Shown here: positions 34,063 through 43,965 of the stretch, in pieces
How the letters are laid out: each line of letters opens with the position of its first letter
How positions within the stretch are numbered: the first letter of the stretch is position 1
Source: Methanocalculus chunghsingensis
GTDB lineage: Archaea; Halobacteriota; Methanomicrobia; Methanomicrobiales; Methanocorpusculaceae
Direction of reading: 5' to 3'
DNA: 64,000 nucleotides
Assembly: GCF_018132105.1 (NCBI RefSeq)
Contig: NZ_JWHL01000011.1
Location: 1-64,000 of the forward strand
The notes under the pieces: generated by a model
Seen by the model: the letters and a program-made list of their open reading frames with translations, nothing else
The model's database searches: none
Told to the model about the DNA's origin: nothing
Position numbers and translations under genes: made by a program

Positions 34063-34334
34063 TCACGCCCGGAAACGTTCTCCGTCATGAATTTGTCGGC
34101 CTGAACGTTCTGGTCGTCCATGCTAGTAATCCTGCCCAGAAGGGTATCTCCGGTCTCATCGTCGATGAGACGAAGAACATGATCATCATCCACACACCCG
34201 CTGGATTAAAGCATGTTCCGAAGAAACATAGTATATTCCGGGTTACCCTCCCGGACAGGGTGCAGGTGGAGCTCATCGGGTCGACCGTCATCGGTCGGCC
34301 TGAGAAGCGGATCACCATGCGCATCAGACAATAG
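34059..34334 (+). CDS. rnp1: Ribonuclease P protein component 1 (Rpp29/Pop4)
   Basis: Protein subunit of archaeal RNase P, trimming tRNA 5' leaders. 91 residues with an Sm-like barrel: [35 protein letters not shown], then [22 protein letters not shown]. Its place between rpl29 and rps17 is the usual archaeal one. Confidence 0.92.
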   Translation: MITPGNVLRHEFVGLNVLVVHASNPAQKGISGLIVDETKNMIIIHTPAGLKHVPKKHSIFRVTLPDRVQVELIGSTVIGRPEKRITMRIRQ

Positions 34335-34344
34335 AGGGTTGTTA

Positions 34345-34671
34345 ATGGCACGAAACATTGGGTTAAATGTTGCACCTCCTGAATATGAGTGCAACGAAGA
34401 TGATTGCCCGTTTCATGGCACTTTGCCGGTGCGCGGCCAGGTGATTACCGGCAAAGTCGTGAGCGAGAAGATGAAAGGGACTGTTGTGGTTCAGCGTGAG
34501 TATCTGCACTTCATTAAGAAGTACGACCGGTACGAGAAGCGCTCCTCCAAACTCCATGCCCACCTTCCTGCCTGCCTTCATGTGAAGGTTGGTGACGAGG
34601 TTCGGGTAGCGGAGTGCAGACCCCTGAATAAAACGACGCATTTCGTCGTTGTTGAGGTGAAATCCGCATGA
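34345..34671 (+). CDS. rps17: 30S ribosomal protein S17
   Basis: uS17; 108 residues from ATG 34345 (the frame is open upstream through rnp1, but [13 protein letters not shown] is the archaeal start). Conserved [23 protein letters not shown] and [16 protein letters not shown]. Archaeal insert [11 protein letters not shown] carries two cysteines. Confidence 0.95.
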   Translation: MARNIGLNVAPPEYECNEDDCPFHGTLPVRGQVITGKVVSEKMKGTVVVQREYLHFIKKYDRYEKRSSKLHAHLPACLHVKVGDEVRVAECRPLNKTTHFVVVEVKSA

Positions 34672-35066
34672 GGGCCCTGGGATCAAAGATTCCCCGCGCA
34701 CTTCAGACAGGATCACGTATGATCTGTGCGGATAACACCGGTGCGCGTGTCGTCGAGATCGTCTCGGTTGACCGGTATCATGGTGTGCGGAGGCGCCAGC
34801 CGAAACTCGGTCTTGGTGATCTCGCTACCGTCTCGGTCAAGAAAGGCACCCCCGACATGCGCAAGAAGCTCGTCAAGGCAGTTGTAGTACGGCAGAAGAA
34901 AGAGTTCAGAAGACCAAACGGTCTCCGTGTATCATTTGAAGAGAATGCAATGGTACTCGTCAACGAGAGTGGCGACCCCCGTGGGACAGAGATCAAAGGC
35001 CCGGTAGCCCGTGAAGTAGCGGCGCGCTATCCGAAGATCGCGTCCATGGCGACGATCATCATCTGA
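34668..35066 (+). CDS. rpl14: 50S ribosomal protein L14
   Basis: uL14, subunit-interface protein; 132 residues. [20 protein letters not shown] near the N-terminus and [19 protein letters not shown] near the end. Overlaps rps17 by 4 bases. Confidence 0.96.
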   Translation: MRALGSKIPRALQTGSRMICADNTGARVVEIVSVDRYHGVRRRQPKLGLGDLATVSVKKGTPDMRKKLVKAVVVRQKKEFRRPNGLRVSFEENAMVLVNESGDPRGTEIKGPVAREVAARYPKIASMATIII

Positions 35067-35074
35067 GGTGTCCT

Positions 35075-35440
35075 ATGGTGCGAATTGCAAGCAGTCAGCC
35101 AAGAAAACAGAGGAAGATCCGGTACAATGCACCGATTCATGTCCGGGGCTCGTTCCTCCATGCGATGCTCTCACCTGAACTACGTGAGAAGCACAGCCAC
35201 AGGCGCGTCAGAGTGGTAACCGGAGATACGGTAAAAGTTCTCAGGGGAGAACATGCCGGCTCAACAGGTGTTGTCGATGGTGTCGATCTGAAGCGTATGA
35301 CGATTCAGGTCCATGGTGTCTCTGTCAAGAAGGCAGATGGAACAGAGGTTGCTCGGCCGGTTGATCCTTCCAACGTGATGATCACCAAGCTGAATCTGAA
35401 TGATGAGAAACGCGCAGAGCGTATCGGGGTGAAGGAATAA
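35075..35440 (+). CDS. rpl24: 50S ribosomal protein L24
   Basis: uL24; 121 residues with the KOW motif TGDTVKVLRGEHAGSTGVVDGVDLKRM. The basic N-terminus SSQPRKQRKIRYNAPIH is typical of the archaeal protein. Confidence 0.96.
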   Translation: MVRIASSQPRKQRKIRYNAPIHVRGSFLHAMLSPELREKHSHRRVRVVTGDTVKVLRGEHAGSTGVVDGVDLKRMTIQVHGVSVKKADGTEVARPVDPSNVMITKLNLNDEKRAERIGVKE

Positions 35441-36168
35441 TGGCACACGTAAAGAGAATAGTTGCGCCGGCATCATGGGGCATCGGACGAAAAGTCAGCA
35501 AATATGTGACAGCCCCGGCACCCGGTCCGCACAACGCAGGTGCACTCCCGATTGCAGTCTGGATGCGGGATCAGATGGGCTTTGCCAGGAATATGAAGGA
35601 GATCAAACAGATCCTCCATGACCGTCAGGTCATTGTGAACGGTTCTGTCTGCACCGATCCACATATCGGTCTTGGTGTTTTTGACACCATCTCCTTCCCG
35701 CGTCTTGGAAAGCACTATATTATGCTCCTTGACAAGAGCGGCAGATTTGCCTCCTCTGAGATCAGTGGAGATGCAGCACAGGTGCGGCTCTGTAAGATCA
35801 ATAACAAGACCGTTCTGCCAGGTGGCAAAATCCAGTTAAATCTCCTCTATGGAGCCAACCTTATTGGGGAGAACACATACCGACCAAAGGACTCGGTTAT
35901 CCTGACACTTGGTGTCGATGGCCAGCCACGCTTTGAGATCCGTGATCACTTCCCCTTCGCCGTCGGAAACGTTGCGATGATCGTTGGTGGACAGCACTCC
36001 GGCAGGGTTGCACGGATTCGTTCCGTGATTCCGGTTCCAGGCAGTGTTCCAAACCGTGTCAGCCTTGAAGAGGTTCAGACAGGCGAGGTCTTTGAGACGA
36101 TCGAGCCGTACATCTTCATGGTAGGAAAGGAAGAGCCAGCCCTTGATATCTGGGGGATTACTGTATGA
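35440..36168 (+). CDS. rps4e: 30S ribosomal protein S4e
   Basis: eS4, an archaeal/eukaryotic protein; 242 residues with an S4-like domain (ARNMKEIKQILHDRQVIVNG), then the central domain and a KOW-like VGNVAMIVGGQHSGRVARI. Starts in the rpl24 stop (TAATG). Confidence 0.96.
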   Translation: MAHVKRIVAPASWGIGRKVSKYVTAPAPGPHNAGALPIAVWMRDQMGFARNMKEIKQILHDRQVIVNGSVCTDPHIGLGVFDTISFPRLGKHYIMLLDKSGRFASSEISGDAAQVRLCKINNKTVLPGGKIQLNLLYGANLIGENTYRPKDSVILTLGVDGQPRFEIRDHFPFAVGNVAMIVGGQHSGRVARIRSVIPVPGSVPNRVSLEEVQTGEVFETIEPYIFMVGKEEPALDIWGITV

Positions 36169-36677
36169 CCGGGATGGAAGAGCTCTACGTCGATAAGATT
36201 GTCGTCCATATGAGTGTTGGTGAGAGCGGAGATAAGCTCATTAAGGGAGAGACCCTGATGACGGAAATCTGTGGCGGGGCAAAGCCTGTCCGAACCATCG
36301 CCAGACGTACTGTCCCGGCATTCGGTCTCCGAAAAGGTCAGGTCATGGGGTGTAAGCTCACCCTCAGGGGAGCAGCAGCCGAGTCATTCCTTGAGACCTC
36401 TCTTGCTATCATCGAGAAGAAGATCTCATCGCAACAGTTTGATCAGAACGGGAATTTCGGTTTTGGAGTCGAAGAACATACCGACTACCCCGGCCAGTCC
36501 TATGATCCGCAGATCGGTATCTATGGGATGGACATCAACGTTGTCATCGAGAAGAAAGGCGTCAGGATCGCACGCCGGTCAGCACAGAAGAAGAAGCTCC
36601 CGACAAAACAGCATGTCAGGAAAGATGAGGCTGTTTCGTTTATGAAAGAGCGCTTCAACGTCGAGGTGGTTGAATAA
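36165..36677 (+). CDS. rpl5: 50S ribosomal protein L5
   Basis: uL5, 5S rRNA binding and P-site contact; 170 residues. [43 protein letters not shown], and [21 protein letters not shown]. Overlaps rps4e by 4 bases. Confidence 0.96.
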   Translation: MTGMEELYVDKIVVHMSVGESGDKLIKGETLMTEICGGAKPVRTIARRTVPAFGLRKGQVMGCKLTLRGAAAESFLETSLAIIEKKISSQQFDQNGNFGFGVEEHTDYPGQSYDPQIGIYGMDINVVIEKKGVRIARRSAQKKKLPTKQHVRKDEAVSFMKERFNVEVVE

Positions 36678-36841
36678 TGGCAGCACAGGGAAAGACCCCT
36701 CAGAAGAAAGCTTCCTACGGGAGCAACGAATGCAGGATGTGCGGCCGCAAGCAGGGGCTTGTCCGCCGTTATCATATCATGTTCTGCCGGCAGTGCTTCC
36801 GCGAGTGGGCACCTACGATGGGCTTTAAGAAGATGAACTAG
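36677..36841 (+). CDS. rps14: 30S ribosomal protein S14, zinc-binding short form
   Basis: uS14, 54 residues, read directly from the sequence: starts [15 protein letters not shown] in the rpl5 stop (TAATG) and ends GFKKMN before TAG 36839-36841. Two CxxC pairs (CRMC and CRQC) bind zinc. The protein is close to its normal archaeal length. Confidence 0.95.
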   Translation: MAAQGKTPQKKASYGSNECRMCGRKQGLVRRYHIMFCRQCFREWAPTMGFKKMN

Positions 36842-36852
36842 GTGGCCGGATT

Positions 36853-37245
36853 ATGACACAACAGAATGTAATTGCCGATGCGATGAGCGCCATCAAAAAT
36901 GCCGGAGATGCGGGCAGGCTTGAGGTGACAGTAGAACCAGCATCCAGGCTCTTTGGTGCAATGCTCGGCATCATGCAGGAGAATGGGTACATCGCAGGGT
37001 TTGAGTATATTGATGATGGCAGAGGCGGACAGTTCAAGATCCAGCTTTCCGGTCGTATCAATAAATGTGGAGCTATCTCACCCCGGTTCTCAGTAAAGAC
37101 GGAAGACATGGAATCATGGGAGACACGGTACCTTCCGGCCAAAGGGTTTGGCATTCTGATGCTTACCACCTCTCAGGGTGTCATGGCTCATGAACAGGCC
37201 CGAAAGGCTGGAATCGGCGGGCAGCTCGTCGGATACGTCTACTGA
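36853..37245 (+). CDS. rps8: 30S ribosomal protein S8
   Basis: uS8, central-domain organiser; 130 residues. Conserved NVIADAMSAIKNAGDAGR and the C-terminal GFGILMLTTSQGVMAHEQARKAGIGGQLVGYVY. Confidence 0.96.
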   Translation: MTQQNVIADAMSAIKNAGDAGRLEVTVEPASRLFGAMLGIMQENGYIAGFEYIDDGRGGQFKIQLSGRINKCGAISPRFSVKTEDMESWETRYLPAKGFGILMLTTSQGVMAHEQARKAGIGGQLVGYVY

Positions 37246-37257
37246 GGTGCGTTGACA

Positions 37258-37785
37258 ATGGTACACAGTAGTGTTAATGTTGTGATTCCCTCAGGTGTCA
37301 CCATCTCAAAGGAAGGGGATATGATCGTCGTGAAGGGGCCAAAGGGCGAACTTCGGCGTACTATGTTCTATCCCGGGATCGTCGTTACAATTGAGGAAGC
37401 TTCCGTTCAGATCAAAACGACATCAGGAAGGAAGTCGGTTCTTGCCATGGTCGGGACCTATGCTTCTCATATCCGCAATATGTGCAGAGGCGTCACTGAG
37501 GGATATGAGCTCCAGATGAAAGTGGTGTACAGCCACTTCCCGATTCAGCTCAAGCTCACACCAGGAGTTCTCGAGATCGGCAACTTCCTGGGTGAGAAGA
37601 TGACCCGTACCGCAAAGATACTTGATGGTGTCACGGTGAAGGTCGGATCTGACGAGGTCTTTGTGAGTGGTATCGACAAGGAAAAGGTGGGTAATACCGC
37701 TGCCAACATCGAGAAGGCGACAAAGATCAGAAAGCGTGATCCCCGTGTCTTCCAGGACGGCATATACAGAATAATGAAGGCGTGA
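37258..37785 (+). CDS. rpl6: 50S ribosomal protein L6
   Basis: uL6; 175 residues from ATG 37258 (a TTG at 37252 is less likely). Two L6 repeats: VIPSGVTISKEGDMIVVKGPKGELRR and KLTPGVLEIGNFLGEK with VFVSGIDKEKVGNTAANIEKATKI. Confidence 0.95.
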   Translation: MVHSSVNVVIPSGVTISKEGDMIVVKGPKGELRRTMFYPGIVVTIEEASVQIKTTSGRKSVLAMVGTYASHIRNMCRGVTEGYELQMKVVYSHFPIQLKLTPGVLEIGNFLGEKMTRTAKILDGVTVKVGSDEVFVSGIDKEKVGNTAANIEKATKIRKRDPRVFQDGIYRIMKA

Positions 37786-37790
37786 TCCAG

Positions 37791-38210
37791 ATGGTTGGTA
37801 TCAAGAAGCTGATTTCTGATCGCACCGCAAAGAGGGGCTCATTCAAACGCCAGTGTCTTCAGGCAAAGGCAAAGCTGAAGGATGTCTGGCGGAGACCCCG
37901 TGGTGGTCAGAGTAAACAGCGAAAGCAATATAAAGCAAAGGGCCGCATCCCGGCACCGGGATTCGCTGGGCCGGTTGCTGTCAGAGGGTATCACCCATGT
38001 GGGTTACCTGAAACCCTGGTACAGACTCCATCGGTACTCGCATCCCTTGACCCCAGGGCCACAGCGATTCGGATTGGTGGAACAGTCGGTATGAAGAAGC
38101 GGATGGTTATTCAGGCACAGGCTCTTGAGGCAGGATTTAAAGTCCTCAATCAGGTCGCAGTTGCCGTCGAAGAGACCACAACAGGCGATGAGGTGACCGA
38201 CGATGAGTGA
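37791..38210 (+). CDS. rpl32e: 50S ribosomal protein L32e
   Basis: eL32; 139 residues from ATG 37791. Conserved [34 protein letters not shown] and [16 protein letters not shown] at 37782 overlapping the rpl6 stop is an alternative. The acidic tail [13 protein letters not shown] overlaps the next gene's start. Confidence 0.95.
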   Translation: MVGIKKLISDRTAKRGSFKRQCLQAKAKLKDVWRRPRGGQSKQRKQYKAKGRIPAPGFAGPVAVRGYHPCGLPETLVQTPSVLASLDPRATAIRIGGTVGMKKRMVIQAQALEAGFKVLNQVAVAVEETTTGDEVTDDE

Positions 38211-38655
38211 TCTCAGCACGCAGAAGCGTATTGCAGCAGCAGTGCTCAAATGTGGAGAGAACCGGGTCTGGTTTGATCCCGAACAGCTCGGCGATATTGA
38301 GTCTGCAGTCTCACGTGAGGATATCCGTGGGCTCATCGACGAGGGGGCAATCAAGGCACACCAGAAGAAGGGTGTCAGCCGTGGACGCGCCCGTCTGAGA
38401 ATCGCAAAGCGCTCCTATGGCCATTGCAAAGGTCATGGTCGGAGAAAGGGTGCACAGGGTGCACGAACCCCGTCCAAGAGGGTATGGATCCAGAGGATTC
38501 GGGCCCTCCGTGCAACCCTCCGCGAGATGCGCGAGACCGGTGTCATCGATGCCTCAGTGTACCGGAGATTCTATCGCCGGGCTGCAGGTGGACAGTTCCG
38601 GAGCGTCTCTCACTTAAAGCAGAATGTTGAACAGCAGATTGGAAAGGTGAACTGA
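38203..38655 (+). CDS. rpl19e: 50S ribosomal protein L19e
   Basis: eL19; 150 residues. [22 protein letters not shown] and the basic core [30 protein letters not shown]. Overlaps rpl32e by 8 bases. Confidence 0.96.
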   Translation: MSDLSTQKRIAAAVLKCGENRVWFDPEQLGDIESAVSREDIRGLIDEGAIKAHQKKGVSRGRARLRIAKRSYGHCKGHGRRKGAQGARTPSKRVWIQRIRALRATLREMRETGVIDASVYRRFYRRAAGGQFRSVSHLKQNVEQQIGKVN

Positions 38656-38656
38656 T

Positions 38657-39184
38657 ATGGCGACAGGTGCACGATATTTCGTCCCCTTCCGGCGAAGGAA
38701 GGAGGGCAGGACAGATTACTACCAGCGTCTTCGCCTTATCATCTCCAGAAGGCCAAGGCTTGTGGTCAGGAAGACCTCCCGCCAGATCATCGTTCAGCTC
38801 GTAACCGCTGAGATGACCGGGGACAGGACAATTGTCCAGGCAACCAGCAATGAACTGAAAAAATTCGGATACACCGGATACCCCGGCAACACCCCTGCGG
38901 CATACCTGACAGGGATGCTCTGTGCGGTTCGTGCCCAGAATGCAGGGTATGAAGGTGGAATCCTTGATATTGGCCTGAACCGGGCAACAAAGGGAGCCCG
39001 GGTCTTTGCAGCACTGAAAGGTGCTGTTGAAGCCGGCTTTGACATCCCACACGGTGAGGATATCCTCCCTGACGATGATCGGGTAAAAGGCACACATATC
39101 GCCGCATATGCCCCGGAGAAGGCTGGCGGACTTGTTGGTAATGTGGAAGAGGTGGCAGACGCCATTATGAAGGAGCTTGAGTAA
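38657..39184 (+). CDS. rpl18: 50S ribosomal protein L18
   Basis: uL18 (archaeal L18/L5e type), binds 5S rRNA; 175 residues. [41 protein letters not shown] and [22 protein letters not shown]. Confidence 0.96.
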   Translation: MATGARYFVPFRRRKEGRTDYYQRLRLIISRRPRLVVRKTSRQIIVQLVTAEMTGDRTIVQATSNELKKFGYTGYPGNTPAAYLTGMLCAVRAQNAGYEGGILDIGLNRATKGARVFAALKGAVEAGFDIPHGEDILPDDDRVKGTHIAAYAPEKAGGLVGNVEEVADAIMKELE

Positions 39185-39185
39185 C

Positions 39186-39806
39186 ATGGCATATGAACGT
39201 GTAGAATGGGTCCCTGCCACCGGCCTTGGACGAGCAGTCGCAGCAGGGGAGTTCTCATCCCTTGAAGAGGTGCTCTCAAGCGGCCGCCCGATCAAAGAGG
39301 CAGGTATCATTGATGCCTTCCTCCCCGACCTCAGTGATGAGGTTCTCTCCATCGATATGATGCAGAGGATGACCGACTCCGGCAGAAGGATCAAGTTCCG
39401 GGCAGTCGTTGTCGTTGGAAACCGTGATGGATATATCGGCTATGGTCAGGGCAAGGATGTTCAGGTCGGCGCAGCGATCTTAAAGGCGATCGCCAATGCC
39501 AAACTGAACATTATCAAAGTACGAAGAGGATGTGGCAGCTGGGAATGCGGCTGTGGAAATCCGCACTCGACACCAATGCTTGTTGAAGGAAAGGCAGGCA
39601 GTGTCCGGGTGACCCTCAGACCCGCACCAAAAGGTATCGGTCTTGTTACTGGTGAGATCGGGAAGAAAGTTCTTGATCTCGCCGGTATCCGGGATGTCTG
39701 GGTAATGACCAAAGGAAATACCCGGACAACCTTAAACTATGCAAAGGCAACCTATGAGGCCCTGAAGCAGACAAATATGGTTCGTATTGGAGGAGGGCGG
39801 CACTGA
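39186..39806 (+). CDS. rps5: 30S ribosomal protein S5
   Basis: uS5, decoding accuracy; 206 residues from ATG 39186 (TTG 39177 in rpl18 is less likely). S5 signature [28 protein letters not shown]; the archaeal insert [13 protein letters not shown] carries several cysteines. Confidence 0.96.
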   Translation: MAYERVEWVPATGLGRAVAAGEFSSLEEVLSSGRPIKEAGIIDAFLPDLSDEVLSIDMMQRMTDSGRRIKFRAVVVVGNRDGYIGYGQGKDVQVGAAILKAIANAKLNIIKVRRGCGSWECGCGNPHSTPMLVEGKAGSVRVTLRPAPKGIGLVTGEIGKKVLDLAGIRDVWVMTKGNTRTTLNYAKATYEALKQTNMVRIGGGRH

Positions 39807-40267
39807 TGTACGCAGTCGTGCAGGTACGTGGTACCGTCAAAACCCGCCATGAGATTAAGGAGACACTCAAGATGCTCCGTCTCCATCACATCAACCATTG
39901 CGTCTTCGTTCCGGAGACTCCGGAATACCTCGGTATGATCCGCAAGGTAAAGGACTTCGTTGCATATGGCGAAGTGGATGCAGAGACACTTGAGACGATT
40001 CTCAGGACCCGGGGAAGGCTGACTGGAAATAAGCCTCTCACCGATGAGTATCTGAAGGATGCCTCAACATACGGATCTGTTGGAGAACTTGCAGAGGCGC
40101 TCGCAAATGGGGAGGTTAAACTCAGGGATATCCCTGAGCTGAAGCCGGTTCTCAGGATGCACCCCCCAAGAAAGGGATATAAGACCATCAAGCGGACCTT
40201 TAACCAGGGCGGAGCGCTCGGTTATTATGGTAAGGAGATCAATTCTCTCCTGTATAAGATGAGGTGA
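39806..40267 (+). CDS. rpl30: 50S ribosomal protein L30
   Basis: uL30, archaeal long form of 153 residues: YAVVQVRGTVKTRHEIKETLKMLRLHHINHCVFV, then the extension with MHPPRKGYKTIKRTFNQGGALGYYG. Starts in the rps5 stop (TGATG). Confidence 0.96.
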   Translation: MYAVVQVRGTVKTRHEIKETLKMLRLHHINHCVFVPETPEYLGMIRKVKDFVAYGEVDAETLETILRTRGRLTGNKPLTDEYLKDASTYGSVGELAEALANGEVKLRDIPELKPVLRMHPPRKGYKTIKRTFNQGGALGYYGKEINSLLYKMR

Positions 40268-40273
40268 GGTGTA

Positions 40274-40696
40274 ATGCCAGTCAATAAGCGATCGAAATAC
40301 CGTGGTTCACGGACCTGTGGCGGCGGTACACATAAGAACCGTCGTGGTGCAGGAAACCGTGGTGGTCGTGGAGCCGCTGGATGGCGCGACCACAACTTCA
40401 CCCGCTTCCATCTTCTTGGCAAGCGTGAAGGAAAGCATGGTTTTGTCAATCCGACCTCATCCGAGGTCTCGGTACTTGATATCGGCGAGATTGATCAGAT
40501 GGTCCCCATGCTTGTTCTGCAGGGGATTGCCCGTGAAGAGGAAGGTACCATTATTCTTGATGCCAGGGATATCGGCATTGAGAAGGTGCTTGGAGGTGGC
40601 AGGGTTCATCATAAGATCAACCTTACCGCAATGACCTTCTCTGAACGTGCAAAAGTAAAGATCGAAGAGCTCGGTGGCCAGGCACTGGCCCTCTGA
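40274..40696 (+). CDS. rpl15: 50S ribosomal protein L15
   Basis: uL15; 140 residues. A glycine/arginine-rich N-terminus with CGGGTHKNRRGAGNRGGRGAAG, then the C-terminal GGGRVHHKINLTAMTFSERAKVKIEELGG. Preceded by GAGGTGT. Confidence 0.96.
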   Translation: MPVNKRSKYRGSRTCGGGTHKNRRGAGNRGGRGAAGWRDHNFTRFHLLGKREGKHGFVNPTSSEVSVLDIGEIDQMVPMLVLQGIAREEEGTIILDARDIGIEKVLGGGRVHHKINLTAMTFSERAKVKIEELGGQALAL

Positions 40697-40714
40697 TAAT
40701 TTTTTTGGTGACCT

Positions 40715-42148
40715 ATGGGTGAGCTGCTGGATCGAATGGAGCCTCTGCTGGCAAAGATGCCATCAGTGAAGGCCCCGGAGGGGCATGTCCACTTTAAAAA
40801 CAAGCTATTGTGGACCGTTGCTATTCTGTTATTATATTTTGTTCTGACAAACATACCTGTCTTTGGACTTGCACCGGACTCGATGGATATCTTCCAGTTC
40901 TATCGTGCACTCCTTGCAGGAGAGAGCGGATCTATCGTCCATCTCGGGATAGGTCCGATTGTGACCGCTTCTATCGTCCTCCAGCTCCTCAAAGGTGCTG
41001 ATCTCATCCCGCTTGACACTTCTGATGCACGTGGACAGGTTATGTACATGGGCCTGCAGAAGATGCTCATCTTTGTGATGATCATCCTTAATGCAGCTCC
41101 AAACCTTGTTGGTGGTTTTCTACAGCCGGATCCGGTCATTGCAGCGACGCTCTTTGGAGGTTCTCTCTTTGCGGTATCACTCCTGATCTTTCTCCAGATC
41201 TGTATTGGGGGTGTGCTGATCTTCCTGATGGACGAGGTTGTGACGAAGTGGGGTGTCGGCTCGGGCGTTGGTCTCTTCATCGTCGCGAGTGTGTCACTAG
41301 GTATCATGAACGGGTTTTTGAACTGGACCCCGGTTACTGACCAGTATCCTATCGGTTTCTTCCCCCGTCTCTTTGCGATCCTGCTGGATGGCGGCAACTT
41401 CCTTCAGTACTTTACACCAAATGTCATCGCCCTCATCACAACGGTTATCATCTTCTTTGTGATCGTCTATGTTGAGTCGACCAGGATTGAGATCCCTCTT
41501 GCCCATGCAAATGTCAGGGGATCACGGGCACGGTTCCCGGTAAAACTCATCTATGCAAGTGTTCTGCCGATGATCCTTGTCCGTGTCCTTCAGGCGAACA
41601 TCCAGATGTTTGGGATGTTCCTCTCAAGTATGGGGATCACTATCTTCGGGCGGTTCGACGGCCTTCAGCCGCTGGATGGTATCATGTATTATCTGGCACC
41701 CATCAACAGCCCGGAGGACTGGATGTGGTGGATGAGTGATCTCGGCCATGCGCCATGGGAGATCTTATTGCGTCTTGGAATCGATACCATCGTTATGGTC
41801 GTCGGTGGAGCGATCTTCGCTCTCTTCTGGGTGAAGACCGCAGGCCTTGACTCAAGCCATGTCGCACGTCAGATACAGAACAGTGGAATGCACATCCCTG
41901 GATATCGTAGGAGCCCCGCAGTTCTTGAGCGGTATCTTGACCGGTACATCCCACGGGTCACTGTCATTGGTGGTGTCTTCGTTGGTATCCTCTCGGTTGT
42001 TGCAAACCTCTTTGGTGTCATTGGCGCAGTTGGTGGTACAGGTCTCCTCCTGGCGGTCAGTATCGTCTACCGTCTCTATGAACAGATCGCAAGCGAACAG
42101 ATCATGGAGATGTATCCGTTTATGCGTACATTCTTTGGAAAGGAGTGA
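40715..42148 (+). CDS. secY: Preprotein translocase subunit SecY
   Basis: Channel subunit of the Sec translocon. 477 residues with ten membrane segments; starts MGELLDRMEPLLAKMPSVKAPEGHVHFKNK. Characteristic: GPIVTASIVLQLLKGADLI (plug/TM2 region) and RYIPRVTVIGGVFVGILSVVANLFGVIGAVGGTGLLLAVSIVYRLYEQI. Exports the S-layer and surface proteins encoded at 10.9-19.7 kb. Placement after rpl15 is conserved. Confidence 0.97.
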   Translation: MGELLDRMEPLLAKMPSVKAPEGHVHFKNKLLWTVAILLLYFVLTNIPVFGLAPDSMDIFQFYRALLAGESGSIVHLGIGPIVTASIVLQLLKGADLIPLDTSDARGQVMYMGLQKMLIFVMIILNAAPNLVGGFLQPDPVIAATLFGGSLFAVSLLIFLQICIGGVLIFLMDEVVTKWGVGSGVGLFIVASVSLGIMNGFLNWTPVTDQYPIGFFPRLFAILLDGGNFLQYFTPNVIALITTVIIFFVIVYVESTRIEIPLAHANVRGSRARFPVKLIYASVLPMILVRVLQANIQMFGMFLSSMGITIFGRFDGLQPLDGIMYYLAPINSPEDWMWWMSDLGHAPWEILLRLGIDTIVMVVGGAIFALFWVKTAGLDSSHVARQIQNSGMHIPGYRRSPAVLERYLDRYIPRVTVIGGVFVGILSVVANLFGVIGAVGGTGLLLAVSIVYRLYEQIASEQIMEMYPFMRTFFGKE

Positions 42149-42156
42149 ATGAAGTA

Positions 42157-42729
42157 ATGGCAGGAAAAAAGATCATCATCACAGGTGTCCCGGGTGTCGG
42201 AAAGACAACGGTGATCACCCAGACTCTCGAGACCCTCAAAGCAGAGGGGATAGAGTATCAGAGTATAAACTTCGGATCATTCATGTTCGAGGTTGCACAG
42301 GGCGAAGGCCTGGTAGAGGATCGCGATCAGATGCGGAGGCTTGATAGAAGAGAACAAAAACGTCTCCAGAAACTTGCCGCAGAGAAGATGGCGGCGATTG
42401 ACGGCAATATCATCATCGATACCCACGCATCTGTAAAGACCCCGGCAGGATATCTTGCCGGTCTCCCCGAATGGGTTCTCACTGCCCTGATGCCTGATAC
42501 TATCGTTCTTGTCGAGACTGATGATGATCAGATCCTCCTTCGCCGGCTCTCTGATGCTACCCGTGTCAGGGATATGGAGGGGGCGGGTTCAATCCGTGAG
42601 CATCAGCAGATGAACCGTGCCTTCGCTGCATCATATGCAATGCTGACCGGGTGTACGGTATCCCTGGTAGTTAACGCCGATCATCTCCTTGAGGAGGGTG
42701 TCAAGGCCCTCGCCGAGGTACTCCGTTAA
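42157..42729 (+). CDS. adkA: Archaeal adenylate kinase
   Basis: Interconverts AMP, ADP and ATP. 190 residues from ATG 42157; GGAGTG (42142-42147) sits about 9 bases upstream and makes this start better than 42145. P-loop ITGVPGVGKTTV, DRREQKRLQKLAAEKMA helix, and DTHASVKTPAGYLAGLPEWVL, the archaeal-type AdkA pattern. Confidence 0.94.
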   Translation: MAGKKIIITGVPGVGKTTVITQTLETLKAEGIEYQSINFGSFMFEVAQGEGLVEDRDQMRRLDRREQKRLQKLAAEKMAAIDGNIIIDTHASVKTPAGYLAGLPEWVLTALMPDTIVLVETDDDQILLRRLSDATRVRDMEGAGSIREHQQMNRAFAASYAMLTGCTVSLVVNADHLLEEGVKALAEVLR

Positions 42730-42743
42730 TTGGGAGCCGGAAT

Positions 42744-43370
42744 ATGCAGACCCTGAAGAAGTATGGAACGTATATCGCCTTCATTCTGGCATTTGGCCTG
42801 ATGCTTGCATATGCGGTCGAGGGAGTTCGTAATAGTATTGCCGAGACGATCGATCTCTTCATCGGACCTCTCTCCGATACTTTCGGGGTTCCATTCTTCG
42901 CCGTCATCCTCTTCCTCTCAGCTATGACCGGTCTGTACGCGTCACTGATACAGAAGTACACCATCGATTATGAGAAGATGCAGGAAGTACAGGCGAGGAT
43001 GAAAGATTTCCAGGTGAAGTTCCGGGAAGCACAGCTCTCAGATGATGAAAAGGCCGTCAAGAAGCTTGAGGCGAAACGCGATGCAATGATGCAGGAGCAA
43101 CTTGCAATGAGCCAGCAGCAGTTCAAGCCGATGGCATATATCATCCTTCTGACCGTCCCAATCTTCTTCTGGCTTCTCCACCGTCTCCATGAGATGGAGA
43201 TGTCAACAGCCCTCTCCATGCAGACAGCCATCGTCTTCCCGTTCAAAGGGATCATTGCATTAAATGATATGGCAGTCTGGATCATCCCTGCATGGATTCT
43301 CTGGTATATGATCTGCTCACTCACCGTCAGCCAGGTGATCAGAAAAGCCCTCAATATCGGGGGCATCTGA
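42744..43370 (+). CDS. DUF106 (EMC3/TMCO1/YidC-like) membrane protein
   Basis: 208 residues, three membrane segments with a cytoplasmic coiled coil (about 70-115: YEKMQEVQARMKDFQVKFREAQLSD...KLEAKRDAMMQEQLAMSQQQF). Belongs to the archaeal DUF106 family, part of the Oxa1/YidC/EMC3 superfamily, thought to help insert membrane proteins. Its place next to secY supports that role. Confidence 0.9.
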   Translation: MQTLKKYGTYIAFILAFGLMLAYAVEGVRNSIAETIDLFIGPLSDTFGVPFFAVILFLSAMTGLYASLIQKYTIDYEKMQEVQARMKDFQVKFREAQLSDDEKAVKKLEAKRDAMMQEQLAMSQQQFKPMAYIILLTVPIFFWLLHRLHEMEMSTALSMQTAIVFPFKGIIALNDMAVWIIPAWILWYMICSLTVSQVIRKALNIGGI

Positions 43371-43900
43371 TGCGGATCACGATCAGCGGACTTCCCGGAA
43401 GTGGTACTACCTCGCTTGGGAAGGCACTCGCCGAAGAATTCGGATACCGATACGTTTCAGCCGGCGAGGTATTCCGCGATCTTGCCCGTGAGCGGGGACT
43501 TGATCTCGCCTCCTTTGGCAGGATTGCTGAAGATGACAGCTCTATCGACCGCCTGATAGATGAACGGCAGAAGGAGATTGGCCAGCAGTCTGATGATATC
43601 ATCATTGAGGGGCGGCTTGCCGGGAGGATGGTCGATAACGCCGATCTCCGGATCTGGCTGATAGCAGGCCCTGAATGTCGGGCGAGGAGAATTGCGGATC
43701 GGGATATCCAGGATGGTGAGACTGCAAAAGCCGTCACCATCGAACGGGAGCGCTCAGAAGCCCATCGTTATATGACATATTATGGGATTGATATCTCTGA
43801 TCTCTCATGGTATGATATCGTCATCAGTTCTGAAACCTTTGGACGTGGTCCGCTCGTTACCATTGTTGTGACCGCGATCAAGGAACTTCTCCACCGGTAA
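43370..43900 (+). CDS. cmk: Cytidylate kinase
   Basis: Phosphorylates CMP/dCMP. 176 residues starting in the DUF106 stop (TGATG). P-loop ISGLPGSGTTSLGKALAEEFG, YVSAGEVFRDLARERGLDL and IIEGRLAGRM as in archaeal Cmk. Last gene of the large cluster; many archaea continue with rpl14e and cbf5, which are not here. Confidence 0.94.
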   Translation: MRITISGLPGSGTTSLGKALAEEFGYRYVSAGEVFRDLARERGLDLASFGRIAEDDSSIDRLIDERQKEIGQQSDDIIIEGRLAGRMVDNADLRIWLIAGPECRARRIADRDIQDGETAKAVTIERERSEAHRYMTYYGIDISDLSWYDIVISSETFGRGPLVTIVVTAIKELLHR

Positions 43901-43924
43901 ACCCGGTTCTCTCTCACGATACTT

Positions 43925-43937
43925 TTTTATTATAATT
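43925..43937 (+). promoter_or_regulatory. Terminator/TATA region before the DUF2769 gene
   Basis: TTTTTTATTATAATTT (43922-43937) offers a U-tract ending the upstream operon and a TATA box about 30 bases before ATG 43966. Confidence 0.45.
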
Positions 43938-43965
43938 TACCCTCCATAGAACTGGGGATACATGT

